Part shown: positions 1 to 8,175 of the stretch, piece after piece
How the letters are laid out: every line of letters begins with the position of its first letter
How positions within the stretch are numbered: position 1 is the first letter of the stretch
NCBI GenBank assembly: GCA_016188575.1
Contig: JACPHN010000192.1
Location: forward strand, 3,735 to 67,734
Source: Candidatus Schekmanbacteria bacterium
GTDB taxonomy: Bacteria; CSSED10-310; JACPHN01
Direction: 5' to 3'
Length of the DNA: 64,000 nt
The notes under the pieces: model-generated
What the model was told of the DNA's origin: nothing
Databases searched by the model: none
Seen by the model: only the letters and a program-made list of their open reading frames with translations
Translations under genes and position numbers: made by a program

Positions 1-64
1 CGGGATTCGCGATGGCGTCGGTATCCGCCTCGAGGATGCTTCCTTCTCGAATGTCCACTTGCAT
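1..64 (-). CDS. Macro-domain protein, N-terminus only (cut by window edge)
   Basis: The first 21 codons read MQVDIREGSILEADTDAIAN, then Pro. This closely matches the start of macro-domain (Appr-1''-p processing / ADP-ribose binding) proteins, which usually continue into an N-A-A-N type motif. A good ribosome site (GGAGG, 8 nt before the ATG) supports the start. The rest lies outside the window, so the enzymatic type (deacetylase, de-ADP-ribosylase or binder only) cannot be judged. The gene is transcribed away from the AarF gene at 140-1456 and on the same strand, with a 75-nt gap between them. Confidence 0.72.
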   Translation of the reverse strand, partial: MQVDIREGSILEADTDAIANP

Positions 65-139
65 TGACCACTACCTCCGGCTGGCTGCCAGACAACCCTG
101 GCTCTTATCACCAACCGCCAGCTTGAGCAATCACCGGGG

Positions 140-1456
140 TCACGACGGCAGGTATCGGCGCAGCAGCGACGGCCACAGGGTCGCGGCGCCGAGCTTCCTG
201 AGGTTGCCATACATGCCGACGAGAACGCGGTCGAAAAAGATAATGTCCGGGGGCACCACGTACGAAAGAAAGGTCTTCCAGTACCGCAAGGCGAGCATCG
301 ACAGCTCGTTGTGGATGTCGCTCTTGCCCCAATCGTAGGGTCGCTCGGACGTCCACGGAGGCAACAGGACGTCGCCGAATTCTTTGATGATGGATTGCTC
401 GATCACCGTGCCCTCGGGATCGTAGAACCCGAGTGTGCGCAGGTCGTCGCCGATCCGGCCGAAGCAACCATCGAGCGCCGCCCGGACGACGGCGGCATAG
501 CTCTTCACAAATGCGTCAGGAAAGCGTTTGACGCAGCCGAAATCGTACATGACCAGCCGATCATCCGGCGTGAACGCGAAGTTGGCCAGGTTGGGATCCG
601 CATGTAGCATGCGGAGCTCGAAGAACTGGCGCATGATGAGCTCCCCCATCAGTGATCCGAAGTAGTCTCGCCGGTGCTGGCTCACGCCCGGTGCGCACAA
701 GTCGTCGGCCCGCCAACCGCCGACGTACTCCATGGTCAGCACCGCCTTTGCGGAAAGCTCCTCGACAGGTTCCGGAATGATGACCCGCCGCTCGCCCGCG
801 AACAGCTCGCGAAACTCGCGCAAGTTGCGCGCCTCAAGCTCATAGTCGAGCTCCTCCACGAGCCGCTGGCGCAGCTCCTGAAACAAGGACTCGACGTTTT
901 CCTTCGGGCGCACCTGGCCGAGCGCCCGAAAGAGGACCTTGAGATTCTTGAAGTCACTTTCGATCGTTCTGTCGACGCCGGGGTACTGAATCTTGACGAC
1001 CACTTTGCGGCCGTCCCGCGTCACGGCGCGGTGCACCTGACCGATAGACGCGGACGAGTGCGGCTCGGTGTGAAACTCGGCAAAGCACGCTTCGACGGGC
1101 CTTCCAAGCTGCTCCTCCACCTGCCGGCGAATCGAGGAAAACGACACCGCTGGAGCGTCCTGTTGGAGACCGGACAGGATGTCGGTGATCTCCTTGGGGA
1201 GCACATCCGCCTGCAGGCTCAGCATCTGGCCGACCTTCATGATCGCCCCTTTGAGCTCACCCATGGTCCGCGCCATGCGTTCGGCGTTGCGAACGTTGGC
1301 GCGGACGAGGGAGGCCGCTGCGGATTCTCGGGACACTACCGCCGCGCGCACTTTTTGCCCGAGATAGCTGGCGCCGACTTTCGTCGTGAGCGAGCCGACC
1401 TTGAGAAAGCGCGTCAGCCGCGACTGCGGGAAGCGTGAGGAGCCGTCATTGCTCAC
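140..1456 (-). CDS. AarF/ABC1/UbiB family atypical kinase
   Basis: A 438-residue ABC1-family protein. The hallmark KxGQ motif (in AIMKVGQMLS) is present, followed by the Ala-rich loop SSASIGQVH, the lysine region VVVKIQYPGV, the catalytic-loop-like HADPNLANF and the DFG of DFGCVKRF. Family members are atypical ATPases or kinases; UbiB/Coq8 members support isoprenoid quinone synthesis, others have no known substrate. I start the gene at the GTG at 1456, which overlaps the stop of the upstream aldolase in a GTGA, giving translational coupling. A longer open frame reaching 1573 lies inside the aldolase gene and lacks family similarity there. No transmembrane segment is evident at the C-terminus, unlike classical UbiB, so a role in quinone synthesis is unproven. 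Confidence 0.88.
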   Translation of the reverse strand: MSNDGSSRFPQSRLTRFLKVGSLTTKVGASYLGQKVRAAVVSRESAAASLVRANVRNAERMARTMGELKGAIMKVGQMLSLQADVLPKEITDILSGLQQDAPAVSFSSIRRQVEEQLGRPVEACFAEFHTEPHSSASIGQVHRAVTRDGRKVVVKIQYPGVDRTIESDFKNLKVLFRALGQVRPKENVESLFQELRQRLVEELDYELEARNLREFRELFAGERRVIIPEPVEELSAKAVLTMEYVGGWRADDLCAPGVSQHRRDYFGSLMGELIMRQFFELRMLHADPNLANFAFTPDDRLVMYDFGCVKRFPDAFVKSYAAVVRAALDGCFGRIGDDLRTLGFYDPEGTVIEQSIIKEFGDVLLPPWTSERPYDWGKSDIHNELSMLALRYWKTFLSYVVPPDIIFFDRVLVGMYGNLRKLGAATLWPSLLRRYLPS

Positions 1457-2373
1457 GACTTGTAGATCTCCATAATCTTCCTGAGAAGAGCGACGCCGTC
1501 GGCCTTCGGGCGCTGGAAGGAGTTTCGCCCAATGATGGACCCGAAACTGCCGCCGCGGTGGATCTGACGGCACTCTTCCAGGACGTCCGCCTCGGCCTTG
1601 GCGGCCCCGCCGCTGAAGATGACGATACGTCGCCCGTCAAAGGCGCTCTGGACAACGTGCCTGACGCGTTCAGAGAGCGTCGCGATGGGGATCTCGCGAG
1701 TCTCGTAGACTTTCTTTGCCTCGGGGACCTCGAGATGGGCGGTCGGCGGCTTTACCTTGATGACGTGAGCGCCGAGCTGGGCGGCGATCTGTGCGGCGTA
1801 GGCCACCACGTCCACGGCGGTCTCACCGGCGGCCGACAGCGAACCGCCGCGTGGGTACGACCAGACGACGACCGCCAGCCCCACGGCCTTGGCCTCTTGT
1901 GCCAGCTCGCGCAGCTCCCCGAACATCTCGTTGCGATAGGAGGAGCCCGGATAGATGGTGAAGCCGATGGCCGAGCATCCGAGGCGCAGCGCATCGTCGA
2001 CCGAGGCCGTAACGGCGGGGCAAGGATCGTCGCCCTTGACGAGGATGTCGGAGTTGTTGAGCTTGAGGATGAGCGGGATCTCGCCCGCAAACTGGGCCGC
2101 CGCGGCCTCCAGCGCGCCGAGCGGGGCCGCGTAGGCGTTGCACCCCGCTTCCAATGCGAGCTCGAAGAAGTAGCGCGGGTCGTAGCCGGCGGGATTTGCC
2201 GCGAACGTGCGCGCCGGGCCGTGCTCGAATCCCTGATCCACGGGAAGAATGACCATCTTGCCCGTGCCACCTAGCGTACCGTGGTTCAGCATGCGCGCCA
2301 GGTTCGCCTTCGTGCCGGGGTTGTCAGCGGAGTACCAGCCGAGTATCTCACGAACGCGGGCCGAATGGGACAT
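1453..2373 (-). CDS. fbaB: Class I fructose-bisphosphate aldolase, archaeal/DhnA type
   Basis: A 306-residue (beta/alpha)8-barrel aldolase of the archaeal-type class I family (FbaB/DhnA). It should split fructose 1,6-bisphosphate into dihydroxyacetone phosphate and glyceraldehyde 3-phosphate through a lysine Schiff base in glycolysis/gluconeogenesis. Visible signatures are MVILPVDQGFEHGP near residue 40, the LKLNNSD strand, the probable Schiff-base Lys in GAHVIKVKPP, and the phosphate-binding IFSGG and IIGRN turns near the C-terminus. A strong ribosome site (GGGAGGAG) precedes the ATG. It is the first gene of a two-gene unit with the AarF-type kinase, whose start overlaps its stop by 4 nt. 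Some family members act on other keto-sugar phosphates (for example LsrF); the glycolytic call is the likeliest. Confidence 0.9.
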   Translation of the reverse strand: MSHSARVREILGWYSADNPGTKANLARMLNHGTLGGTGKMVILPVDQGFEHGPARTFAANPAGYDPRYFFELALEAGCNAYAAPLGALEAAAAQFAGEIPLILKLNNSDILVKGDDPCPAVTASVDDALRLGCSAIGFTIYPGSSYRNEMFGELRELAQEAKAVGLAVVVWSYPRGGSLSAAGETAVDVVAYAAQIAAQLGAHVIKVKPPTAHLEVPEAKKVYETREIPIATLSERVRHVVQSAFDGRRIVIFSGGAAKAEADVLEECRQIHRGGSFGSIIGRNSFQRPKADGVALLRKIMEIYKS

Positions 2374-2449
2374 CGTCTCCTCCCTTCCAGCGGTTGTTCC
2401 CGGTCCCTCGCGGGACGGGACACGAAATCGCCATTGTCGTCATCATTAT

Positions 2450-2601
2450 CATCTATTCGTCAGCCGGTCCGAAACCCCACCCTTCAGGGCGGAATCGCCG
2501 CGGAACCCCGGCCTGAAGGCCAGGGTGTCAGCGGTGGTTTGGGCGGGTTTTGACCCCGCTCAAACCTGTCGCCGGCCTAAAGGCCGGCAGCCTTGTTGGT
2601 C
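2450..2601 (+). repeat. Noncoding repeat R1 (three-copy family)
   Basis: A 152-bp repeat that fills most of the gap upstream of fbaB. Its left edge (ATTCGTCAGCCGGTCCGAAA, then CCC.CCCTTCAGGGCGG) and right edge (GCCGGCC-TAAA-GGCCGGC hairpin at 2571-2588, then a TTGTTGGTC tail) recur at 33111-33258 (same strand) and, more diverged, at 27199-27413 (opposite strand). The cores differ between copies: R1 has a GGCCTGAAGGCC hairpin and a short direct repeat, while R3 has a 62-bp module. No protein is encoded. The hairpins recall IS200/IS605 right ends, so a non-autonomous element or solo end is my inference. Confidence 0.7.
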
Positions 2602-2664
2602 ATCATCAACATCCGCCGCCCCGGTCGTGGGGCGGCGTGCGCAAGCGCGGCGCAGCTTCCGCTG

Positions 2665-4371
2665 TCAGCGCCGCGAAGCATTGTAACGGGCCTTGGTGAG
2701 CAGTTTCTCCGCGGTCGAGTTCGTCGGATCGAGAAACAGGACCTTGCGCAGCGCCGCCGCGCACGCGTCGAGCTCGTTCGTCTTGAGAAGCCGTTTGCCT
2801 TCCTTCAGCAACTGCTTGATGCGGAGCGCGCGCTCGCGCTCCTCCTGCTTCTTCTCCAGGAATTCCTGCTCGAGGAGCTGCTTGGAGAGCACGTCGACAG
2901 CGCGCAGAATGAGCGCATTGGCAGGGTCGTGCCGCAGCGCTGTGCGGAGCTCGGAGAGCGCTTCGCGCAACTTTCCTTCGTGTTGCAACCGTTCTGCCCG
3001 CTCGCGATGGTAGCCCGCGGGATCGGCGAGCTGCCGTTGCCGCTGACGCGCCTGGATTTCGTCGAGTCGGGCGAGCAGCTCCCGTGCCTGGGCGTGCTGG
3101 GGAACGGCCTGAAACACCTGACGCAGCGCCGCGCGGGATTCTTCGTACTGGCCGCGCCGATGGAGCTCCTCGGCGGTCGACATGGCGGTGGCGACATTCC
3201 TGGCCTGCTCGCGCTGCGCGGCCTCGACCTTGCGGAGCTCCTCGGAAAGAAGGCTGTTCGCCTGGGACAGCAGTCGTCGCGCGTCGGGCAAGTCGGGGTG
3301 CGAGCGCAGCACGATTTGCAGCTCGTCGATCGCCTCCTGATACATGCGCTGGCGGAGATACTCGCGCGGCCGCACGAGCCAGTCGTCCGCGTCCTCGCGG
3401 GCGCGGGCGACGCGCTGGCGAACGATTTCGCGGCTCAGCTCGCGCGCCTCCGGGTTGTCGGGGTCGGCGTCGAGGTAGGCCATGATGCAGGATTCGGCTT
3501 CCTGGAGCCGGTTTCGCGCCAGCATCTCCCGGGCGCGAACCAGAAGGAAGTTGGATACGGCGAGAGGTTCGAGGTGATCGAGAGCTTCCTGCGAGGAGTC
3601 CGTCGGAGGCGGCGGGGTCGGGCCGCGGGGGGCGGCGGGGCGCGCCTCGTCCTCGGCGAAAATCGCCTCGTCGGCGTCGAGCTCGGCGAGAACGAAGGGC
3701 GGAATGGGGCGCGGGGTAGTGTCCACCATGGTGGCCGGGGGTGCCTCAGGGGTGGTCTCGCCGCTCCGCCGCAGCTCCTCGAGGCGCTCGCCAGCCGCGG
3801 CCGCCAGGAGCAGAAGCCAGGAGCGATCGTGATCCTCGGCGCCGCCCGGAGAAGTGGAGAGATTGAGCACTCCGAGCAGGCGCGTGCCGGCAGTGCCCTC
3901 CTCGGCAACCTTGACCGGCACGCAAACGTCGATCTCGAGCTCGCGCAGCAGCTCCGCCATGGTGGTGGAAACTCCCCAGCGGGGGTCGGCGAGCAGCTTG
4001 CTGACCGTGATCGTGCGTTTGGCGCGGCGCAGCGCCAGCACGAACGGATCGGAGGCGCGGATGCGGGCGCGCCTGGAGACGGCCTGGGGAATGCCGCGGC
4101 TGTTGGCGAGGCCGAGGTAGTCGTCGTCGCCGACGAGGAAGAAGGAAACGTGCGTATAGCCGCAGTCTTCGTGCAGCGCCCGAACGATTTCGGCGATCAC
4201 GTCGTTGGGACGGGACAGATTGTCTAACCTGTCAAGCAGCTCATCCAAAATGCGGGACCCGAGTGGTGATGGGTACGAGCCGGCCGACGAATGCCCTGCG
4301 CGCACAAAAGGGCGCTCCCAGTGTATGGTGGACCGCCCGAAATGTAAAGAGCGGGGGCCGCATGCCACACG
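2665..4371 (-). CDS. GAF-domain protein with C-terminal TPR repeats
   Basis: Up to 568 residues. The N-terminal third (from about ILDELLDRLDNL through WLLLLAAAAGERLEEL) has the layout of a GAF sensory domain, including a core reading VCVPVKV and LLGVLNLS. A Pro-rich linker (GPTPPPPTDSS) follows, then about 300 residues of TPR-like helical pairs with a charged coiled-coil stretch (LEQEFLEKKQEERERALRIK). No output domain is visible, so it may scaffold signalling proteins. The start is uncertain. The ATG at 4371 lies 13 nt after the upstream stop, but a near-consensus promoter sits at 4320-4348, and a GTG at 4305 with a GGGAG site 9 nt before it would give 546 residues. Sequence before about 4260 looks non-coding in composition. 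Confidence 0.75.
   Translation of the reverse strand, partial: RVACGPRSLHFGRSTIHWERPFVRAGHSSAGSYPSPLGSRILDELLDRLDNLSRPNDVIAEIVRALHEDCGYTHVSFFLVGDDDYLGLANSRGIPQAVSRRARIRASDPFVLALRRAKRTITVSKLLADPRWGVSTTMAELLRELEIDVCVPVKVAEEGTAGTRLLGVLNLSTSPGGAEDHDRSWLLLLAAAAGERLEELRRSGETTPEAPPATMVDTTPRPIPPFVLAELDADEAIFAEDEARPAAPRGPTPPPPTDSSQEALDHLEPLAVSNFLLVRAREMLARNRLQEAESCIMAYLDADPDNPEARELSREIVRQRVARAREDADDWLVRPREYLRQRMYQEAIDELQIVLRSHPDLPDARRLLSQANSLLSEELRKVEAAQREQARNVATAMSTAEELHRRGQYEESRAALRQVFQAVPQHAQARELLARLDEIQARQRQRQLADPAGYHRERAERLQHEGKLREALSELRTALRHDPANALILRAVDVLSKQLLEQEFLEKKQEERERALRIKQLLKEGKRLLKTNELDACAAALRKVLFLDPTNSTAEKLLTKARYNASRR
4320..4348 (-). promoter_or_regulatory. Sigma70-like promoter before the GAF/TPR gene
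   Basis: On the minus strand TTTACA (4348-4343) and TACACT (4325-4320) are separated by exactly 17 nt. This would start RNA near 4313, inside the longest reading of the GAF/TPR gene, and therefore argues for a downstream start codon. Sequence match only. Confidence 0.45.
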
Positions 4372-4384
4372 CATTGCGCTCGCC

Positions 4385-5350
4385 CTACAGCCGGCTGACC
4401 CCGAGCCGCTGGACGTGCTCGCCACGTTCTTCCATCTGGCGAATCGCAGCTTCGGTGTGTCTCCACCAGGAAAGCGGCCCGGCGTCCGCCAGCGGGTCGA
4501 GCCGCAGGCCCTCTTGCTGCGTGCTTTTCCGCCAACCCTCGACATACTCGGCAAAAAGCTTCCAGAACGCGTCGCGATACCGGACCGGCAGCGTCTCCGG
4601 GTCGAAGTGAAAGCGAATCCCTGTCTCGGACGAGGCGGTGAGCACCAGCACCCGCGATTCGGGGCCGGTCACCGCCACGGCGATGCCATCCTCCGGCAAC
4701 GCCACCCGGCCCGTGTGCTCTTCGACGAGCCCGAGGGAACGCAGGATCGCGGCGAGCACGTAGGTCTGGATGCCCGCGAGTGCCTCATAGGCGCGGCCGA
4801 TGTAGCCGGCGACAGCGGAACCGGAAAATCGATCCCGTGGTGATGTTGCCCACCAGATGGCGAAACTGGCGGTCGGCGCCTCGGCGTCGTGCGTCCCCAG
4901 CAGATCGGCGCCCCACGCGCGAAGCTGTGGGCGCGGCGCGGCCCTGGACAGCGGCGCGGGGGCGAAATACACCGGTTCGGGCTCGCCGAGCTTTGCCAGC
5001 AGCTCGGCCGCGCCCCAAAACTGCTCGGCGGCCTCGGTGCCGGCATCGCCGTACACGAACACGCACACGTGCCGATCGCCGTCGAGCACCTCGTAGGGCA
5101 CCTCCAGAACGCCGTCAGGGGTCAGGCGTGTCTGTGCCACCGCTGCCAGCTTCATGCCACCTTCGCCCTTTGGCAGGGCCTCGCTCAACCGCGCGGCGAA
5201 GAAGATCCGGTTGATCGGGTGAACGGGGTCATGGGGAAAAGGAAGCGGCGGGGTCACGAGCACTGGCCAGTGCGAGGGGGCGTTGCTCGCCCATCGCATG
5301 CTGGCGGCCGTATCGCCGCGCGCCGCCCGGTTTTTGCCAGATGGCCGCAT
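4385..5350 (-). CDS. Hypothetical protein
   Basis: A 321-residue protein I do not recognise. The ATG at 5350 is chosen because GAGGAG lies about 8 nt upstream; the frame stays open to 5515 but that extra part abuts the tnpB element. It is soluble, with no signal peptide or membrane segment. The middle holds beta-rich stretches such as RHVCVFVYGDAG and SRVLVLTASS, and the C-terminus is helical and charged (WWRHTEAAIRQMEERGEHV). It lies 13 nt upstream of the GAF/TPR gene, so co-transcription is likely, and the tnpB element has inserted just upstream and may have altered its expression. Confidence 0.6.
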   Translation of the reverse strand: MRPSGKNRAARGDTAASMRWASNAPSHWPVLVTPPLPFPHDPVHPINRIFFAARLSEALPKGEGGMKLAAVAQTRLTPDGVLEVPYEVLDGDRHVCVFVYGDAGTEAAEQFWGAAELLAKLGEPEPVYFAPAPLSRAAPRPQLRAWGADLLGTHDAEAPTASFAIWWATSPRDRFSGSAVAGYIGRAYEALAGIQTYVLAAILRSLGLVEEHTGRVALPEDGIAVAVTGPESRVLVLTASSETGIRFHFDPETLPVRYRDAFWKLFAEYVEGWRKSTQQEGLRLDPLADAGPLSWWRHTEAAIRQMEERGEHVQRLGVSRL

Positions 5351-5515
5351 GGTGCTTCTCCTCGCGCGTTTGCGGTCGGAAATAGTCGCGTGGATCCACA
5401 GCGTATCGCTGTCGACATGGCCAGCGAGGATGTGCTTGACGAGTACAATGGGCTCGAGCCAGGTTTTGTTCACGCCGAGCTGCGCGGCGCGCATGCGGTC
5501 AGTGGCTGGCTTCAT

Positions 5516-5620
5516 GAACTACCGTCCACCGAGCTACGCAGGAGCGTATTCGGTGGCGGTTTCGTGTTTCGTCGGGGGCGGCGCCCCCTCCACACCTGGG
5601 CCAATCTCTGGCCCTGAAAG
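5516..5620 (-). ncRNA. Predicted right-end guide RNA (omegaRNA) scaffold of tnpB
   Basis: TnpB proteins use an RNA made from the element's right end, overlapping the tnpB 3' end, with the guide taken from flanking DNA. Here the last ~100 nt form stacked hairpins: CAGGGCCAGAGATTGGCCC, a GGGGGCGCCGCCCCC palindrome, and a final CCACCGA...TCGGTGG stem enclosing TACGC-TCCT-GCGTA. The same terminal architecture is kept in the tnpB-less copy at 27797-27878. The predicted guide would begin at 5515 with ATGAAGCCAGCCACTG. The existence of the transcript is inferred from family knowledge. Confidence 0.55.
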
Positions 5621-6769
5621 GGATAGCGCATAATGCAAGCAAACCTGCGCGCTGGCCTGATCCCGCGGCAACACGCAGCCGCATGCGCAGCGGTGGACCC
5701 GCTCCGCGAGCTTCTTCTTCTGTTGCCGGCCACACGCCGGACAGGTCTGCGACGGCTTGATCCTCCGCGTCGGCGCTTCTACCAGCGCGATACCAGCCTC
5801 TGCCGCTTTGTACCGCACCATACCGAGAAACGCCGCCGGAGCGCCGTCCAGGATACTTTTATTCAAACCGGCCTTCTGCCGGACATTCTTGCCAGGGGCC
5901 TCGACCGTACCGCGGGGGCTGCGCGTCATGTTGGCGACCGCGAGCTTTTCGGTGGCGAGCAGCGCCGCGCGCCCAACCAGCTCGGCGGACTGCTGGTGCA
6001 GGAAATCCTCGCGGAGGCTCGCGATCCGCTCGTGCTGTCGGCCGAGCTTCGCCACGGCCTTCTTGCGGTTCTTGGAGCCGCGCTTTTTCCGGGACACCGC
6101 GCGCCCGAGCGCCTTGAGCTTGCGCTCGGACTTCTTGAGGAATCGGGGATTCTCCACGCCGGTGCCGTCATCGAAGGTGAGGAACCGCTCGACGCCCCAA
6201 TCGAAGCCGATGCTCGCGGCGCCGTGCTCGCGTTCGGGTACGCAAGCGATGACGATGGACGCATACCACCGGCCGCGTTTGTAGCATATCGTCAGCGTCT
6301 TGATCTCACCGAGCTGCCGGGGCTCGCCGCGCATGCGCAGCCGGCCGATGCCGTCCAGCTCGAGCGCGCCGTGCTTCTTCTCGCCGGGGAAGAACCGCCA
6401 GCTCGACGTGCTCTTGTAGGTCCAGCCGGAGAAGCGTTTCCAGCTCTTGAAGCGGGGAAACCCCGGTGTTTCTCCGGCCTTGACACGACGGAAGAAGGCC
6501 TGGAAGGCCAAATCCACCCGGCGCAGCGTCTCCTGGAGGGCGTGGCCGCCGAGCGGGATGAGCTCGGCCCGGGCTTCCTTGATGGCGACGAGCTGCTTTT
6601 CCTGGTCCGCCTTGGTGATGGAGATGCCGCACCGCGTCCAGGCATCGCGCCGTTCCTGGATCGCCGCGTTGTACAGCTCGCAGTGCAGACGCAAGAACTC
6701 GAGCATCTGTTGATGCTGCGCGCTGGTTGGATACAAGCGATAGGTGATACGGCGTTTGACGAGTTCCAT
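5534..6769 (-). CDS. tnpB: TnpB, RNA-guided nuclease of IS200/IS605 elements
   Basis: A 411-residue TnpB that appears intact. The N-terminal helix-turn-helix/WED part begins MELVKRRITYRLYPT. The RuvC-like catalytic acids are all present: Asp190 in SIGFDWGVERF, Glu274 in LATEKLAVANM and Asp370 in VLPRDQASAQ. The four zinc-binding cysteines are at 343, 346, 361 and 363 (TCPACG...HRCACG). The family cuts DNA under guidance of a right-end RNA and favours retention of the element after excision. I use the ATG at 6769 because homology starts there, although the same frame is open to 8014 through the interrupted host gene. The last ~20 codons overlap the predicted RNA scaffold, as is usual. A TnpA partner is missing. 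Confidence 0.9.
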   Translation of the reverse strand: MELVKRRITYRLYPTSAQHQQMLEFLRLHCELYNAAIQERRDAWTRCGISITKADQEKQLVAIKEARAELIPLGGHALQETLRRVDLAFQAFFRRVKAGETPGFPRFKSWKRFSGWTYKSTSSWRFFPGEKKHGALELDGIGRLRMRGEPRQLGEIKTLTICYKRGRWYASIVIACVPEREHGAASIGFDWGVERFLTFDDGTGVENPRFLKKSERKLKALGRAVSRKKRGSKNRKKAVAKLGRQHERIASLREDFLHQQSAELVGRAALLATEKLAVANMTRSPRGTVEAPGKNVRQKAGLNKSILDGAPAAFLGMVRYKAAEAGIALVEAPTRRIKPSQTCPACGRQQKKKLAERVHRCACGCVLPRDQASAQVCLHYALSLSGPEIGPGVEGAPPPTKHETATEYAPA

Positions 6770-6790
6770 GACGTGAAGTATAGAGCGGCT

Positions 6791-6821
6791 TGTAACAATC
6801 GTGCAACACCCGATTGTTACA
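6791..6821. repeat. Left-end hairpin of the tnpB element
   Basis: TGTAACAATCG (6791-6801) and its exact reverse complement CGATTGTTACA (6811-6821) are separated by 9 nt. Subterminal hairpins of this kind are what TnpA recognises at IS200/IS605 ends. It sits 22 nt upstream of the tnpB start codon. A second imperfect inverted repeat (GGCCGAAGGCTGG / CCTGGCTTCGGCC) lies just outside, near 6834-6864. Confidence 0.65.
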
Positions 6822-8014
6822 TCGTCCGGAATGAGCGGCCAGCCTTCGGCCCTCCAACCTGGCCGAAGCCAGGATGGAGCCCGTGGCCGCTCGGGATGGT
6901 CGAGCCCGACCGTAAGCGGTTGCGCATTGAGCTCACGATCGTCGACCTCCCGGTTCCGGAAGTCATCCCCGCCATTCCTTGCGGTGATGTACAACTCGCC
7001 ATCGATGCCGAGGCGCCGCGATTCTGCGAGCACGAAATACGTGTGGACCTCATTGCGCCGCCGAGCCCCAACGACCCACTGGCGAACGCGCGCCACGTAG
7101 AGCACCCCTGCTGGAGCTCGGCGCATAACGGCACGCCTTGCGCTCCGCTCGCCCGGCCTTGTGCCGCGCCGAGGTTCGACATCCAGATACCGCGGGGCCA
7201 GGTTGCGGATCGCAGCGAGCAACTCCGGATCGTCCTTCGCCACGCGCGTCCAGCCTGCGCGCTCGAGGCTGTCGAACCAACGGTCGTGGCGGCGCGGCAC
7301 GATCACCAGAACCCAAATCGCCACCACCACCATGGGAGACCATACGAGAGCCATGGTGAGGAAGGGAAACGCGCGATCCAGTGGCCGATCCAGTACCTTG
7401 AAAAGCGGCGCAGCCAGCTTCGACAGTCGATCGCGCAGGCGCTCGACTGCGTCGCGGAAGCCGGTAATCGGGATGGCCCCGGCATGAAACCGCGCATCCA
7501 GGACCAGTGACTGGTTCGCAATCGAGCCGCGTAGAGATAGCGCGCCTTCCGCGCTGTCCGGTCCGGTGGGTTGCACGTGGGATGGACCCGCTGGGTTCAC
7601 AAGCGGCAGAGGAAAATGCCCCGCGCGAACATAGGCCTCGATCAGGTTCGCCTGGCCCTCGAGAAAGCGTACACTGACCACGGGGTTGCCGCTGACGGCG
7701 CTCTGGAACCGCTGCGCCTCGCTGCTCAGGGTATGATACGAGATCGGCTCGGCGGTGAGGCACACCCACAGGGGCGTGTCGTGCTTGGAGCAGAGATACG
7801 CGTGGTGTAACGCAAACGTTTCGCTGCCAATTGTGAGACTGCCCTCCGCCGTTCCCGGTGCGGCCACGACGCCATCGGCCATGCCGGGAGTCGGCGCCAG
7901 GAACGCCACGTATGCAGCCAGGAACTCTCGCGAACGCTGGTCGTACTGCGGACGGTGGGTCGGCACGGCGTGGGGGGGGAGAAAAGCGTCCATCGCCATT
8001 TGCTGGAGCCGCAC
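6822..8014 (-). pseudogene. Membrane protein gene interrupted by the tnpB element
   Basis: About 397 codons remain before the frame runs into the element. The fragment has an extended N-terminal part (MAMDAFLPPHAVPTH onwards), one clear membrane segment (LTMALVWSPMVVVAIWVLVI) followed by basic RRHDRW, and a C-terminal soluble part (GWTRVAKDDPELLAAIRNLA; WVVGARRRNEVHTYFVL). I do not recognise the family; the second half faintly recalls single-pass proteins with a post-membrane sensor-like domain. No matching C-terminal remainder can be identified beyond the element, so the tail is displaced, deleted or replaced by 411 TnpB residues if read through. Confidence 0.6.
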
Positions 8015-8072
8015 TCCGCCGTGGATTCGCGGGCGTCGGCTGCATCTGCTTCATTCCTGAGGCGCCACGCAG

Positions 8073-8092
8073 GGGCGCGATTTATCGCGCCC
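8073..8092. repeat. REP-like palindrome, copy 1
   Basis: GGGCGCGAT-TT-ATCGCGCCC, a 9-bp perfect stem. The same family occurs at 8156-8175, 27261-27278 and 27303-27322, always outside or at the edge of genes. Confidence 0.6.
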
Positions 8093-8155
8093 GGTCATCG
8101 CGGTCGGTAGTCGGGGCGGATCATTCTCGGCCCGAAGATCCCCGGCCCGGCATTG

Positions 8156-8175
8156 GGGCGCGACTTATCGCGCCC
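8156..8175. repeat. REP-like palindrome, copy 2, over a stop codon
   Basis: GGGCGCGA-CTTA-TCGCGCCC. Its loop contains the TAA stop of the beta-helix gene, so the palindrome forms the very 3' end of that message and could protect or terminate it. Confidence 0.6.

Larger units (their letters stand above)
5516..6821 (-). mobile_element. IS200/IS605-type element with tnpB only
   Basis: About 1.3 kb made of tnpB with end-like structures on both sides. The left end (6791-6821) is a perfect 11-bp inverted repeat, TGTAACAATCG/CGATTGTTACA. The right end is a branched hairpin ending at GGTAGTTC (5523-5516), defined by comparison with the copy at 27797-27878, where identity stops at the same point. No tnpA is present, so transposition would need a TnpA elsewhere. 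The host gene's frame reads straight into tnpB. Exact termini are inferred, and the outer left boundary may extend past 6821. Confidence 0.75.

Noticed and set aside
2593-4227. A 544-codon open frame on the plus strand
   Set aside because: It lies antisense to the GAF/TPR gene; its product shows no family features, and such mirror frames are expected at this base composition.
5516-6821. A tnpA partner for the tnpB element
   Set aside because: The region beyond the left hairpin is the interrupted membrane-protein gene; no Y1-type transposase motif is present on either side.
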